From assembly GCA_964621165.1 (NCBI GenBank), contig CAZULC010000002.1, positions 186,001 through 250,000 on the forward strand: DNA of 64,000 nt, read 5' to 3'. Every line of letters begins with the position of its first letter. The first letter of the stretch is position 1. The stretch is from UMGS1696 sp964621165 (GTDB lineage: Bacteria > Bacillota > Clostridia > Oscillospirales > CAG-272). The notes beneath the pieces are model-generated. The model saw nothing but the letters and a program-made list of their open reading frames with translations, made no database searches and was not told the DNA's origin. Position numbers and translations under genes: made by a program. Of the stretch, positions 16,789 to 25,565 are shown one piece after another.

Positions 16789-19413
16789 ATGGCAGGAGAA
16801 GCCAAGGTTTATATTCTCGATATTCCGTACCACGCGGACATTGCGTACTCGTACTATATACCGGATCTGATTTCGGAATACGTTACCGAGGGCGTTATCG
16901 TGGAGGTTCCCTTCGGCCGCGGAAACCGGAGAATGTCCGGCATTGTGGACAGCGTCTCATCCGAAGATCCGCCGGAGGGAGTCAAGCCAATTATGTCGGT
17001 AATAAGCGACGCTCCGGTTCTGTCCTACGAGCAGCTTGAACTGTGCCGGTACGTCAAGAGCCACACTCTCTGCACCTTCTCCGACGCACTGCGTGCCATG
17101 GTTCCCCCATTAGCCCTCGAGAAAATCATAACCTACTACCGCCCCGTTCCCGAGAAAATCGAAAGCGGCGGCTTTACACAGTACGTCAGGACGGCAATGG
17201 GCGAGCGCGGAGTTCGGGTTTTGAGCGTGGTTAGGAACAAGAGCAGGTTTTCCATGCAGTCGCTTCAGGCTGAGCTTGACTTCAACGTCCGCCCGACGGT
17301 TGAGATGATGGTGAAGTACGGACTGGCGGAGAAGATAACCGAGGTCAAGAAGAAGGCTTCCGTGAAAAAAAAGATAATCTGCGGCCTTGACGACAAAATC
17401 CGCGCTGAAATCGACGACAGCCCTGACCGGCTTGATCTGATTCTCGAGCGGCTCCACGGAGTCAACCAGAAGAAGATACTGCGCTACCTCTATGAATACG
17501 GCAAAACCTCCCGTGCTGACCTTGCGGCCGAACTGGATATGACCACAACAGCGGTAAAAAACGCCTGCGAAGCCCTTGTGAGCCGCTCATACGCCGTCAT
17601 GACCGAGGAAGAGGAGTTCCGCAATCACTACACCCTGGAAAACTTCATCTCGACTGAGGAACTGGAAAAGCCCTTCGCCAAGCCCACCCTCACTGATGAA
17701 CAGAGAAGCGCCGCAGACGAAATAATAAGCCTTTGCGCGAAAGAGAAAGCTGCCGGTGTTCTGCTCCACGGAGTCACGGGTTCCGGCAAGACAAATGTAA
17801 TGCTCGAGGCAATCGACTATGTTTTAGGTCAGGGGCGGGGAGTCATTATGATGGTTCCGGAGATTGCCCTGACCCCCCAGACCGTTGGAATTTTCGTCCG
17901 GCGATATGGGGGAGAGATTGCGGTAATCCACTCCGCGCTGTCCTCCGGCGAGAGATACGACGCGTGGAGACGAATCAAGGACGGCCTTACAAAAGTAGTT
18001 ATCGGCACCCGTTCGGCTGTGTTCGCGCCGCTTTCCGACATCGGACTCATCATAATCGACGAAGAGCATGAGTACACCTACAAGTCCGACACAAATCCCA
18101 AGTACAAGACCCATGACGTTGCCCGAAAGAGGTGCGCCGACCACCACGCCGTGATGATTTTGGCCTCGGCAACTCCGTCAATCGAGAGCTACTACAGGGC
18201 AAAGACCGGCAGGTACAGGCTTATTGAGCTGAAAAACCGTTTCGGCGGAATGCCCTTGCCAAAGGTTGACATAGTTGACATGCGGGACGAGCTTCAGTCG
18301 GGAAACCTCTCACCGGTGAGCCGTATTTTAGCAGAGCGGCTGCGTGAGGACAAGGCGGAAGGCAATCAGTCCATTTTGTTCCTGAACCGGCGGGGGTACA
18401 ACAACTACATCTCGTGCCGAAGCTGTGGAAAGAGCATAAAATGCCCAAACTGCTCCGTCACCCTGACCTACCACACCATAAAGAAGCATTTTACAAAGGA
18501 AGAGGAAACCGGTGAGGAATACGAAAAGTCCCGCCGTGAGGGAGGCTACCTCGTTTGCCACATATGCGGGTACAGAACCTCCGTACCTGAAAAATGTCCT
18601 GAGTGCGGCAAAGAACACTTCCTTTTCGAGGGATGCGGAACCCAGAAGGCGGAGGACGACATCACCTCGGCTTTCCCTGATCTGCGGCTGCTGCGGATGG
18701 ACTTCGACACCACCCGGGGGAAGTTCTCCCATGAGGAAATTCTCGACAAATTCCGGCGAGGTGAGGCGGACGTGCTTCTCGGCACCCAGATGGTGACAAA
18801 AGGACACGATTTTCCCCGTGTGGCAACCGTTGGAGTCCTAAGCGCGGACAATTCTCTCGCTCTCGACGACTACCGGGCAGGGGAGAGAACATTTGCAATG
18901 CTCACACAGGTCATAGGCAGAGCCGGACGGGGAGAAATTCCCGGAAACGCCATAATCCAGACCTACAACCCGAACAACGAGGTCATCCTGCAGGCAGCGG
19001 AGCAGGACTACATAAACTTCTACAACAGTGAAATCAAACTGAGAAAAGCGCTGACCTTCCCGCCCTTCTGCGACATCGCCGTCATAAACCTGTCGTCCAC
19101 TGACGAAAGCTATCTAATGATGGTGACGAACCGCATGATGGAGAGAATCCGTGAACACATCCGTGTGGACTACCGGGACGTGCCGCTCATACTCTTCGGT
19201 CCCTTTGAAGCTCCGATTTACCGCGCTCAGAACGCATATCGGATGCGTTTTGTAATAAAATGCAGACTGAACAACCGAAGCCGGGCTTTGATATCCGACC
19301 TTCTCTGCGAGTTCAGCAAATCCGGCGGCGGCTCGGCCCTGAAAAAACTCCCGAATTCAAAAACAAACGGAAGAATCACGGTATCCGCCGATCTGAATCC
19401 AAGCACCGTATAA
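16789..19413 (+). CDS. priA: Primosomal replication-restart helicase PriA
   Basis: Reloads the replicative helicase at stalled forks. At 874 residues it is somewhat longer than B. subtilis PriA. In order it shows an N-terminal 3'-end-binding domain, Walker A GVTGSGKTN, the Walker B DEEHEYTYK box, then four Cys pairs (CRSCGK, CPNC, CHICG, CPEC) forming the two zinc sites, and helicase motifs including GRAGRG. About 20 charged residues (KHFTKEEETGEEYEKSRREG) are inserted inside the zinc-binding region. GGAGGAAGTT precedes the ATG. Confidence 0.96.
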   Translation: MAGEAKVYILDIPYHADIAYSYYIPDLISEYVTEGVIVEVPFGRGNRRMSGIVDSVSSEDPPEGVKPIMSVISDAPVLSYEQLELCRYVKSHTLCTFSDALRAMVPPLALEKIITYYRPVPEKIESGGFTQYVRTAMGERGVRVLSVVRNKSRFSMQSLQAELDFNVRPTVEMMVKYGLAEKITEVKKKASVKKKIICGLDDKIRAEIDDSPDRLDLILERLHGVNQKKILRYLYEYGKTSRADLAAELDMTTTAVKNACEALVSRSYAVMTEEEEFRNHYTLENFISTEELEKPFAKPTLTDEQRSAADEIISLCAKEKAAGVLLHGVTGSGKTNVMLEAIDYVLGQGRGVIMMVPEIALTPQTVGIFVRRYGGEIAVIHSALSSGERYDAWRRIKDGLTKVVIGTRSAVFAPLSDIGLIIIDEEHEYTYKSDTNPKYKTHDVARKRCADHHAVMILASATPSIESYYRAKTGRYRLIELKNRFGGMPLPKVDIVDMRDELQSGNLSPVSRILAERLREDKAEGNQSILFLNRRGYNNYISCRSCGKSIKCPNCSVTLTYHTIKKHFTKEEETGEEYEKSRREGGYLVCHICGYRTSVPEKCPECGKEHFLFEGCGTQKAEDDITSAFPDLRLLRMDFDTTRGKFSHEEILDKFRRGEADVLLGTQMVTKGHDFPRVATVGVLSADNSLALDDYRAGERTFAMLTQVIGRAGRGEIPGNAIIQTYNPNNEVILQAAEQDYINFYNSEIKLRKALTFPPFCDIAVINLSSTDESYLMMVTNRMMERIREHIRVDYRDVPLILFGPFEAPIYRAQNAYRMRFVIKCRLNNRSRALISDLLCEFSKSGGGSALKKLPNSKTNGRITVSADLNPSTV

Positions 19414-19544
19414 ATTTAGTAAACGCTGATTTAAGGTTAAAATCGCCGAAAGCTGCCATATATTCGAACATTTTCGGCAATTTTTCCAAGATATTAAGCG
19501 TTAACTTAACGGCACAAAATACTATAAAGGAGAACAATACTGCA

Positions 19545-20027
19545 ATGGCAATTTTAAATATAATAAAAAAAGGCGACCCCACTCTCAGAAAGAAATGCAG
19601 ACCCGTCACCGAAATCACCCCACGCATACTCCAGCTTCTCGACGACATGAAGGAGACCCTCGCCGACGCAAACGGAGCTGGACTTGCGGCACCGCAGGTG
19701 GGAATTCTGCGCAGAATCTGCGTTGTCGACACGGGAGACGAGGTCCTTGAGCTGATAAATCCCGAAATCATCTACACCGAGGGAGAGCAGCAGGAGATGG
19801 AAGGCTGCCTGTCTGTACCAGACGTATGGGGAATCACCGACCGCCCCGCAAAGGTCAGAATCAGAGCCATCAACCGCAACGGTGAGGAATTCGAAGCCGA
19901 AGGAGAGGGAATCGTAGCCCGCTGCTTCTGCCACGAAACCGACCACCTCGACGGCAAGCTGTTCATAGACAACGCCGTGCATATTCTCACACCAGAGGAA
20001 GTAAAGGAAGAATTCGGCGAAGATTAA
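19545..20027 (+). CDS. def: Peptide deformylase
   Basis: Removes formyl groups from nascent proteins and works with Fmt downstream. All three motifs are present: GAGLAAPQVG, EGCLSVP and CHETDHLDGK (the HExxH metal site). The enzyme is 160 residues. The reading frame is open far upstream, but ATG 19545 (MAILNIIKKGDPTLR) begins exactly where the family does, with AAAGGAG about 12 bases before. Confidence 0.96.
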   Translation: MAILNIIKKGDPTLRKKCRPVTEITPRILQLLDDMKETLADANGAGLAAPQVGILRRICVVDTGDEVLELINPEIIYTEGEQQEMEGCLSVPDVWGITDRPAKVRIRAINRNGEEFEAEGEGIVARCFCHETDHLDGKLFIDNAVHILTPEEVKEEFGED

Positions 20028-20090
20028 CGCATGAAATGTGAAGAGAAACTTATTTGAAAGTCAGCTGATTTATTGCTGAAGAATTTCTTT

Positions 20091-20115
20091 AAAAATGGAA
20101 CCCACCATTTTTAAT
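20091..20115 (+). terminator. Hairpin after def
   Basis: AAAAATGG (20091-20098) pairs perfectly with CCATTTTT (20105-20112). The stem is AT-rich, so it may be only a weak terminator inside the operon. Confidence 0.45.
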
Positions 20116-20170
20116 CGTCTTTTAGCCGGCCGGAATTCTTCCAAAGTTTTGTATCAACGAGGTAACAATC

Positions 20171-21127
20171 ATGAGAATACTATTCGCCGGAACGCCAACT
20201 CTAGCCAAAGTCTGCCTTGAAGCCGTGTACAGCAAGCCGGAAGCGGAAGTCGTGGGAGTCCTCACCAGAGCCGACAAGCCCAAGGGCAGGGGAATGAAGC
20301 TGATTCCGTCCCCGGTCAAAGCCTTTGCCGAGGAAAAGGGAATCCCGGTGTTCCAGCCTACAACATTAAAAAACGGCGCCTTTGAGGAGGAGCTGAAATC
20401 CCTCGACCCGGAGCTGATAATCGTGGCGGCATACGGCAACATCCTGCCGAAGTACTTCCTCGACTACCCGAAATACGGTTGTATCAACGCCCACGGCTCG
20501 CTTCTGCCGAAATACAGGGGCGCGTCCCCCATCCAGCGGGCAATCATCGACGGCGAGCGGGTCACGGGAATCACCGCAATGTACATGGACGAGGGACTTG
20601 ACACGGGCGACATAATCAAAGCATACCCTTGTCCAATCGAGGACGACGACACCTACGGCACCATCCACGACAAGCTGGCAGCTCTGGCAGGCGTAGCAAT
20701 GTGCGACGTGATAGACATGGTTCTCTCAGGCAGCGTTTCACGCACAAAGCAGGACGACAGCCAGTCCAACTACGCCGCGAAAATCGAAAAAGATGACTGC
20801 GTGATTGATTTCACAAAATCCGCGGAAACCATAGTGAACCAAATCCGCGGACTGTCCCCCGCCCCCCTTGCCGCCACAAAAACCCCCGACGGGAAGCAGC
20901 TGAAAATAACGAAAGCCAAGCTGTGCCAAGATAACAATAACTCAGCCGAAGCTGCTCCCGGGACGGTAGTCTCACTCAACCCCAAAAGAGAGGGCGAGAT
21001 TGTGGTGCGGTGCGGAGACGGATGCGTCAAAATCACAGGCGTGGTCCCGGAAGGAAAGAAGCCCATGACCGCTGGAGATTTCATCAGAGGAAGAAAAATC
21101 AACGCAGGGGACTTGCTGAAATATTAA
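20171..21127 (+). CDS. fmt: Methionyl-tRNA formyltransferase
   Basis: Formylates initiator Met-tRNA. In 318 residues it has the N-terminal IRILFAGTP-type start (MRILFAGTPTLAK), the catalytic HGSLLPKYRGASPIQRAI block and the C-terminal OB-fold (GDFIRGRKINAGD). It follows def, its functional partner, as in many bacteria. Confidence 0.96.
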   Translation: MRILFAGTPTLAKVCLEAVYSKPEAEVVGVLTRADKPKGRGMKLIPSPVKAFAEEKGIPVFQPTTLKNGAFEEELKSLDPELIIVAAYGNILPKYFLDYPKYGCINAHGSLLPKYRGASPIQRAIIDGERVTGITAMYMDEGLDTGDIIKAYPCPIEDDDTYGTIHDKLAALAGVAMCDVIDMVLSGSVSRTKQDDSQSNYAAKIEKDDCVIDFTKSAETIVNQIRGLSPAPLAATKTPDGKQLKITKAKLCQDNNNSAEAAPGTVVSLNPKREGEIVVRCGDGCVKITGVVPEGKKPMTAGDFIRGRKINAGDLLKY

Positions 21128-21153
21128 CATAAAAATATAAAAGGAAAAATACA

Positions 21154-21324
21154 ATGAATAGAAAACTTGACGGAATCGCAATTATTTTAACGAGCATACT
21201 ATTGATGATAGGCTTCGGCGGCGCACACTTCTTCGATTTGGACTTTGATTGGTCTGCTGTATTTACGCTGACAGGCATAATAGGCTTTATTATAACTCTG
21301 CTTCCGGACAAAAAGGAAAAGTGA
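21154..21324 (+). CDS. Small two-helix membrane protein
   Basis: A 56-residue reading frame with AAAAGG upstream, spanning most of the gap between fmt and the metallopeptidase. It starts MNRKLDGIAIILTSILLMIG and contains two hydrophobic stretches separated by FFDLDFDWSA, ending in PDKKEK. It resembles short unannotated membrane proteins found beside YugP-type genes, but I do not know a function. Confidence 0.6.
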   Translation: MNRKLDGIAIILTSILLMIGFGGAHFFDLDFDWSAVFTLTGIIGFIITLLPDKKEK

Positions 21325-21377
21325 AATAAGCCGCGACTGCCGTGATTAATAAATAGATATAAAAAGGAGTTCCCACC

Positions 21378-22073
21378 ATGTCATACCGTTACGGAGTCGA
21401 CTACTCCTACATCATATACGTCCTGCCTGCCCTCATTTTCGCTTTGTGGGCGCAGTTCAACGTGAAATCCACCTTCGCAAAGTACGCCAGCGTTCCCTCA
21501 GACCGGGGAATGACCGGAGCCGATGCCGCACGGCTGATTCTCGACTCAAACGGACTCACAAACACGCAGATCGAGCAGGTCACGGGCGAGCTGACCGACC
21601 ACTACGACCCGAAAGCCAACGTAATCCGCCTGTCCCAGTCAACCTACGGAGTCTCAAGCGCGGTTGCGGTGGGTGTTGCGGCTCACGAAGCGGGTCACGC
21701 GATCCAGTACGCCCAGAATTACGCCCCAATCAGGCTCAGAGCAGCAATAATTCCCGTGACCAACATTAGTTCAAAGGCGGCATTTCCGCTGGTGATTTTG
21801 GGAGTCCTGTTCTCGTGGAGCCCCCTTGCCTACCTCGGCGTAATCCTGTTCGCGGCGGCGGTTCTGTTCCAGCTTGTGACCCTCCCCGTGGAAATCAACG
21901 CAAGCCGCAGAGCTGTCGCAGCATTGTCAAACTCTGGCATGTCCGAGGATGGACTTAAGGCGGCGAAAAAGGTCCTGACGGCGGCAGCTTTGACATATGT
22001 AGCAGCTATCGCTTCAGCTATCGGCAGCTTTTTGCGTCTGCTGACCATAGCCCGCCGGAGCGACAGAAGATAG
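21378..22073 (+). CDS. YugP-family zinc metallopeptidase
   Basis: A 231-residue integral membrane protein with HEAGHAIQYAQ (zinc motif HExxH) in the first half, after an N-terminal hydrophobic helix and before three hydrophobic segments. The family is widespread in Firmicutes and often lies between fmt and rsmB as here. Its substrate is not established. AAAGGAG precedes the start. Confidence 0.88.
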   Translation: MSYRYGVDYSYIIYVLPALIFALWAQFNVKSTFAKYASVPSDRGMTGADAARLILDSNGLTNTQIEQVTGELTDHYDPKANVIRLSQSTYGVSSAVAVGVAAHEAGHAIQYAQNYAPIRLRAAIIPVTNISSKAAFPLVILGVLFSWSPLAYLGVILFAAAVLFQLVTLPVEINASRRAVAALSNSGMSEDGLKAAKKVLTAAALTYVAAIASAIGSFLRLLTIARRSDRR

Positions 22074-22211
22074 CGTTATATAGAATCAAATTTACAGTGA
22101 ACTGACTTCACGCCAAAGAGTTCCTTGAATGCGCCTGCTCTTTCGCGGCTGTTTTTATCGGCTTTCATCGACCGGAATTCTTCATAACTATTATACCGAA
22201 TGGAAAACTAA

Positions 22212-23510
22212 ATGAACGATATTAAAAAATCTCCCACAGCCCGCGCACTGGCTCTTGCGTCACTTGAGAAAATCGAGCGGGAGGGGAAGTATTCCAACCT
22301 CGAGATTGACTCGACCATACAGAAAAACAGGCTCTCCACCGAGGACAAAGCACTCTACACACGTCTTGTCTACGGCGTAACCGAACGGCGGCTGACCCTC
22401 GACGGGATTATTTCCCAGTATTCCAAAATTCCCGTAAATGAGCTTGACGGCGACGTGAAGAACGCACTGCGGCTGGGCATATATCAGCTGCTCTACACCG
22501 ACAGAATCCCCGACCACTCAGCCGTGGACGAATCGGTGTCACTTGTGGCGAAAAACAAGTCCGGATACGTCAACGCGATTCTGCGCACATTTATCCGAGC
22601 CGGAAAAACCTACACCCTGCCCGACAACGAGGACGCGCGGCTTGAATTTGAGTATTCCGTGCCACGGGACATCTGTAAAATCTACAAACAGGCATGCGGC
22701 AAAAACGCGGACGAATGCGCATTACTCCTCGAAGCATTGAACCGCGAAGCACAGGTGGGAATCCGACTGAACCGGCTCAAGGCTGACGAAAATTCACTTC
22801 CCGAGGGTGGGACTGACGCAGGACAGGACGTTTTCCTCTACCCTTCGCTCACCCCTGAATTAAGAAAGGGAATCGACGACGGATTGTGGTTCGTGCAGGA
22901 CGTTTCCTCACGGATTGCCGCAAAGGCTCTTGAAGCCAAGCCCGGTGAGATAATCGCCGACGTGTGTGCCTGCCCCGGGGGAAAGAGCTTCTCTATAGCT
23001 GTAGATATGGACAACCGAGGTACGATTTACTCCTTCGATTTGCACAAAAACAAGCTCTCCCTCCTCGAAAAGGGCGCGGCTAAGCTGGGAATTGACATAA
23101 TCAGAACCGCTCCACGTGACGCGAGAGTTCCCGACCCTGATTTAATCGGAAAATGCGACCGTGTTCTCTGCGACGCCCCATGCTCAGGTCTGGGAGTCAT
23201 CGCGAAAAAGCCGGAAATCCGCTACAAAAACGTCGCCGACATAGTGAAGTTCCCGCAGATCCAGCGCGAAATCCTCTCGGGAGCCGCAGAATATGTGAAG
23301 CCCGGCGGCGTGCTGATCTATTCCACCTGCACCCTGAACCCGGCAGAGAACGAAGAGGTAGTAAAATTCTTCCTCGAATCCAACCCGGACTTCACCCTGG
23401 AGGGGAACGAGTATATCCCCGATGGCGATAGGACCTTTATGCCCCACCATGACGGGTGCGACGGATTCTTCGCAGCACGAATGATAAGAAAACAACAAAA
23501 TCGGCTGTGA
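22212..23510 (+). CDS. rsmB: 16S rRNA (cytosine-967-C5) methyltransferase
   Basis: A 432-residue protein with an N-terminal NusB-like RNA-binding domain (about 1-140) and a C-terminal SAM-dependent RNA m5C methyltransferase. Seen motifs are the SAM site VCACPGGKSFSIA, the PC motif DAPCSGLGV and the catalytic Cys in STCTLNPAENEEV. The RBS is weak. The gap before it (22074-22211) carries an imperfect hairpin (AAAGAG/CTCTTT) and nothing else. Confidence 0.95.
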   Translation: MNDIKKSPTARALALASLEKIEREGKYSNLEIDSTIQKNRLSTEDKALYTRLVYGVTERRLTLDGIISQYSKIPVNELDGDVKNALRLGIYQLLYTDRIPDHSAVDESVSLVAKNKSGYVNAILRTFIRAGKTYTLPDNEDARLEFEYSVPRDICKIYKQACGKNADECALLLEALNREAQVGIRLNRLKADENSLPEGGTDAGQDVFLYPSLTPELRKGIDDGLWFVQDVSSRIAAKALEAKPGEIIADVCACPGGKSFSIAVDMDNRGTIYSFDLHKNKLSLLEKGAAKLGIDIIRTAPRDARVPDPDLIGKCDRVLCDAPCSGLGVIAKKPEIRYKNVADIVKFPQIQREILSGAAEYVKPGGVLIYSTCTLNPAENEEVVKFFLESNPDFTLEGNEYIPDGDRTFMPHHDGCDGFFAARMIRKQQNRL

Positions 23511-23558
23511 AATCAGCATAAATCAGCCGGAAAAAAAATATAAATCAATATAACGAAC

Positions 23559-24608
23559 ATGAACAAAATTGACATAATGTCCTGCACCAAAGAGGAGCTT
23601 GTACCTGTAGTCGAGTCCCTCGGGGAGAAAAAGTTCCGCGCGGCTCAGATCTTTACGTGGATGTCCCGGGGCGCGGCGATTGACGAGATGACGAACCTGC
23701 CTAAATCCTTCCGGGAAAAGCTTGCGACCGAATGCGACTACCGCCTGCCGAAGATTGAAGAGAAGTACGTCTCCAAATTTGACGGCACCGCGAAATACCT
23801 CTTCTCACTTGTTGACGGGGAGTGTGTGGAGTCGGTTTTCATGCACTACGACTACGGAACCAGCCTCTGCGTGTCGTCTCAGGCAGGGTGCGCCATGGGA
23901 TGCAAATTCTGCGCGTCCACTTTAAACGGGCGGGTGCGAAATCTAACGCCTTCCGAGATTTTAGGTCAGGCTGCGGCGGTAAATCACGACACGGGTGAGA
24001 GGGTTGACGGAATTGTCATGATGGGAATCGGCGAGCCGCTGGACAACTACGACAACGTGATAAAATTCCTCCATCTCGTCTCGGACCCCGACGGACTTGG
24101 CATAGGACTGCGCCATATCTCCCTGTCCACCTGCGGATTTGTGCCGAAAATTTACTCCCTCGCCGACGAAGGACTGCCCGTAACCCTGTCTGTGTCACTT
24201 CACGCGTCAAACGACGAAAAACGCAGCTCCCTCATGCCCATCAACCGGAAGTACCACATCCCCGAGCTGATGGAAGCCTGCCGGTACTACTTCGAAAAAA
24301 CTGGACGTCGTGTTTCCTTTGAATACACCCTCATCGCCGGGGAGAACGACTCGAAATCCGACGCGGACGCACTTGCCGACGTAATCAAAAAGGGAATGCG
24401 TGCGACCGCTCACGTGAACCTCATCATGCTAAACGAGGTCGCGGAGACTCACCTGCGCTCAACGGCAAGAGAAGGAGCCGAAAAATTTGCCGCAGAGCTG
24501 GGGAAGAGAGGAGTCAACGCTACAATCCGCCGCCGTCTGGGTTCCGACATCAACGCCTCCTGTGGTCAGCTGAGACTCAGGCGTCTCGAAAAAAAGGCGG
24601 AAAAATGA
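23559..24608 (+). CDS. rlmN: 23S rRNA/tRNA adenine-C2 methyltransferase RlmN
   Basis: A radical-SAM enzyme that methylates A2503 of 23S rRNA and some tRNAs. The radical-SAM cluster motif is CAMGCKFC. The C-terminal Cys needed for methyl transfer is in NASCGQLR. VMMGIGEPLDNY and HISLSTCG are family blocks. Its 349 residues are standard, and it is followed by the stp-prkC pair as in Bacillus. Confidence 0.96.
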   Translation: MNKIDIMSCTKEELVPVVESLGEKKFRAAQIFTWMSRGAAIDEMTNLPKSFREKLATECDYRLPKIEEKYVSKFDGTAKYLFSLVDGECVESVFMHYDYGTSLCVSSQAGCAMGCKFCASTLNGRVRNLTPSEILGQAAAVNHDTGERVDGIVMMGIGEPLDNYDNVIKFLHLVSDPDGLGIGLRHISLSTCGFVPKIYSLADEGLPVTLSVSLHASNDEKRSSLMPINRKYHIPELMEACRYYFEKTGRRVSFEYTLIAGENDSKSDADALADVIKKGMRATAHVNLIMLNEVAETHLRSTAREGAEKFAAELGKRGVNATIRRRLGSDINASCGQLRLRRLEKKAEK

Positions 24609-24792
24609 AAATTTAATCATATCTTCGGGAACAAATCTGGGAAAAAATCGTCTATATAATAATAAAACATACATTTTCACTGTCGGAATTGTATTAAAAT
24701 CAAATGTTCAACAAATAAGGTAGATTATTTCAGAAAAAAGAAATATAATTGTAACTATAAATCGATATATCGGATCAATCAAGGAGATAACT

Positions 24793-25548
24793 ATGTTATT
24801 CTACGGTAAGACTGACGTGGGCAAAAGGCGCGTCGCAAATGAGGACAATTTTATAGTAAAAAAATATTCGCCGGACACATTGTTTGCCGTAGTATGCGAC
24901 GGCATGGGAGGTGCGAAAGGCGGCAATGTGGCAAGCTCCTTGGCGGTCAATACGTTCTGTGAGGTCATTGACAAAGGCGAGAGAGAGCATCCCGCGTTCT
25001 TCGGCGTTCCCGCGGACGACATTGTGGATCTTCTCTCGGAAGCCGCAACCGAGGCAAACCGCGAGGTATACCGTCAGTCCGTCGCCGATCCCAAGCTGGA
25101 GGGAATGGGAACTACCCTTGTAGGCTGCATCATCACAGGCGAAAAGGCGTATGTGGTAAACGTAGGGGACAGCCGGCTCTACATGATTAAAAACGGCGAA
25201 ATCGAACAGGTTACTCACGACCACTCCTACGTCCAGTACCTTGTTGACCGTGGAATCATCTCCGCTGAGGAAGCAAAACGCTCATCGAGAAAAAACTACA
25301 TCATCAAGGCCGTCGGAATCGCGAAAACCGTTGACGCGGACTTCTTCACCTGCGACATCGAGACGGGAAGCTATGCCGTTCTATGCTCCGACGGACTCAC
25401 CAACCACCTTGAAGAGGACGAAATCAAGAACATCGTGAAGAGTATCCACTCCTCAGAGGAAATCGAGAAGTCCTGCGAGAACCTGATCGGCGAGGCAAAC
25501 CGACGCGGGGGACTCGACAACATCACGGCAGTAATTTTGTCTGTTTGA
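24793..25548 (+). CDS. PP2C-type Ser/Thr protein phosphatase (Stp/PrpC)
   Basis: Dephosphorylates targets of the adjacent PASTA kinase. Its 251 residues contain the metal-binding motifs NEDNF, VCDGMGGA, VVNVGDSRLY, LCSDGLTN and GGLDNITAV. AAGGAG precedes the ATG. The kinase begins 18 bases after its stop. The 184-base gap before it is AT-rich and has no confident promoter. Confidence 0.95.
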   Translation: MLFYGKTDVGKRRVANEDNFIVKKYSPDTLFAVVCDGMGGAKGGNVASSLAVNTFCEVIDKGEREHPAFFGVPADDIVDLLSEAATEANREVYRQSVADPKLEGMGTTLVGCIITGEKAYVVNVGDSRLYMIKNGEIEQVTHDHSYVQYLVDRGIISAEEAKRSSRKNYIIKAVGIAKTVDADFFTCDIETGSYAVLCSDGLTNHLEEDEIKNIVKSIHSSEEIEKSCENLIGEANRRGGLDNITAVILSV

Positions 25549-25565
25549 TATCGGAGATTATTGTA

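Noticed and set aside
19260..19544. N-terminal extension of peptide deformylase
   Set aside because: The frame is open by chance inside priA. Deformylases begin at MAILNIIKKGDPTLR, which has its own RBS.
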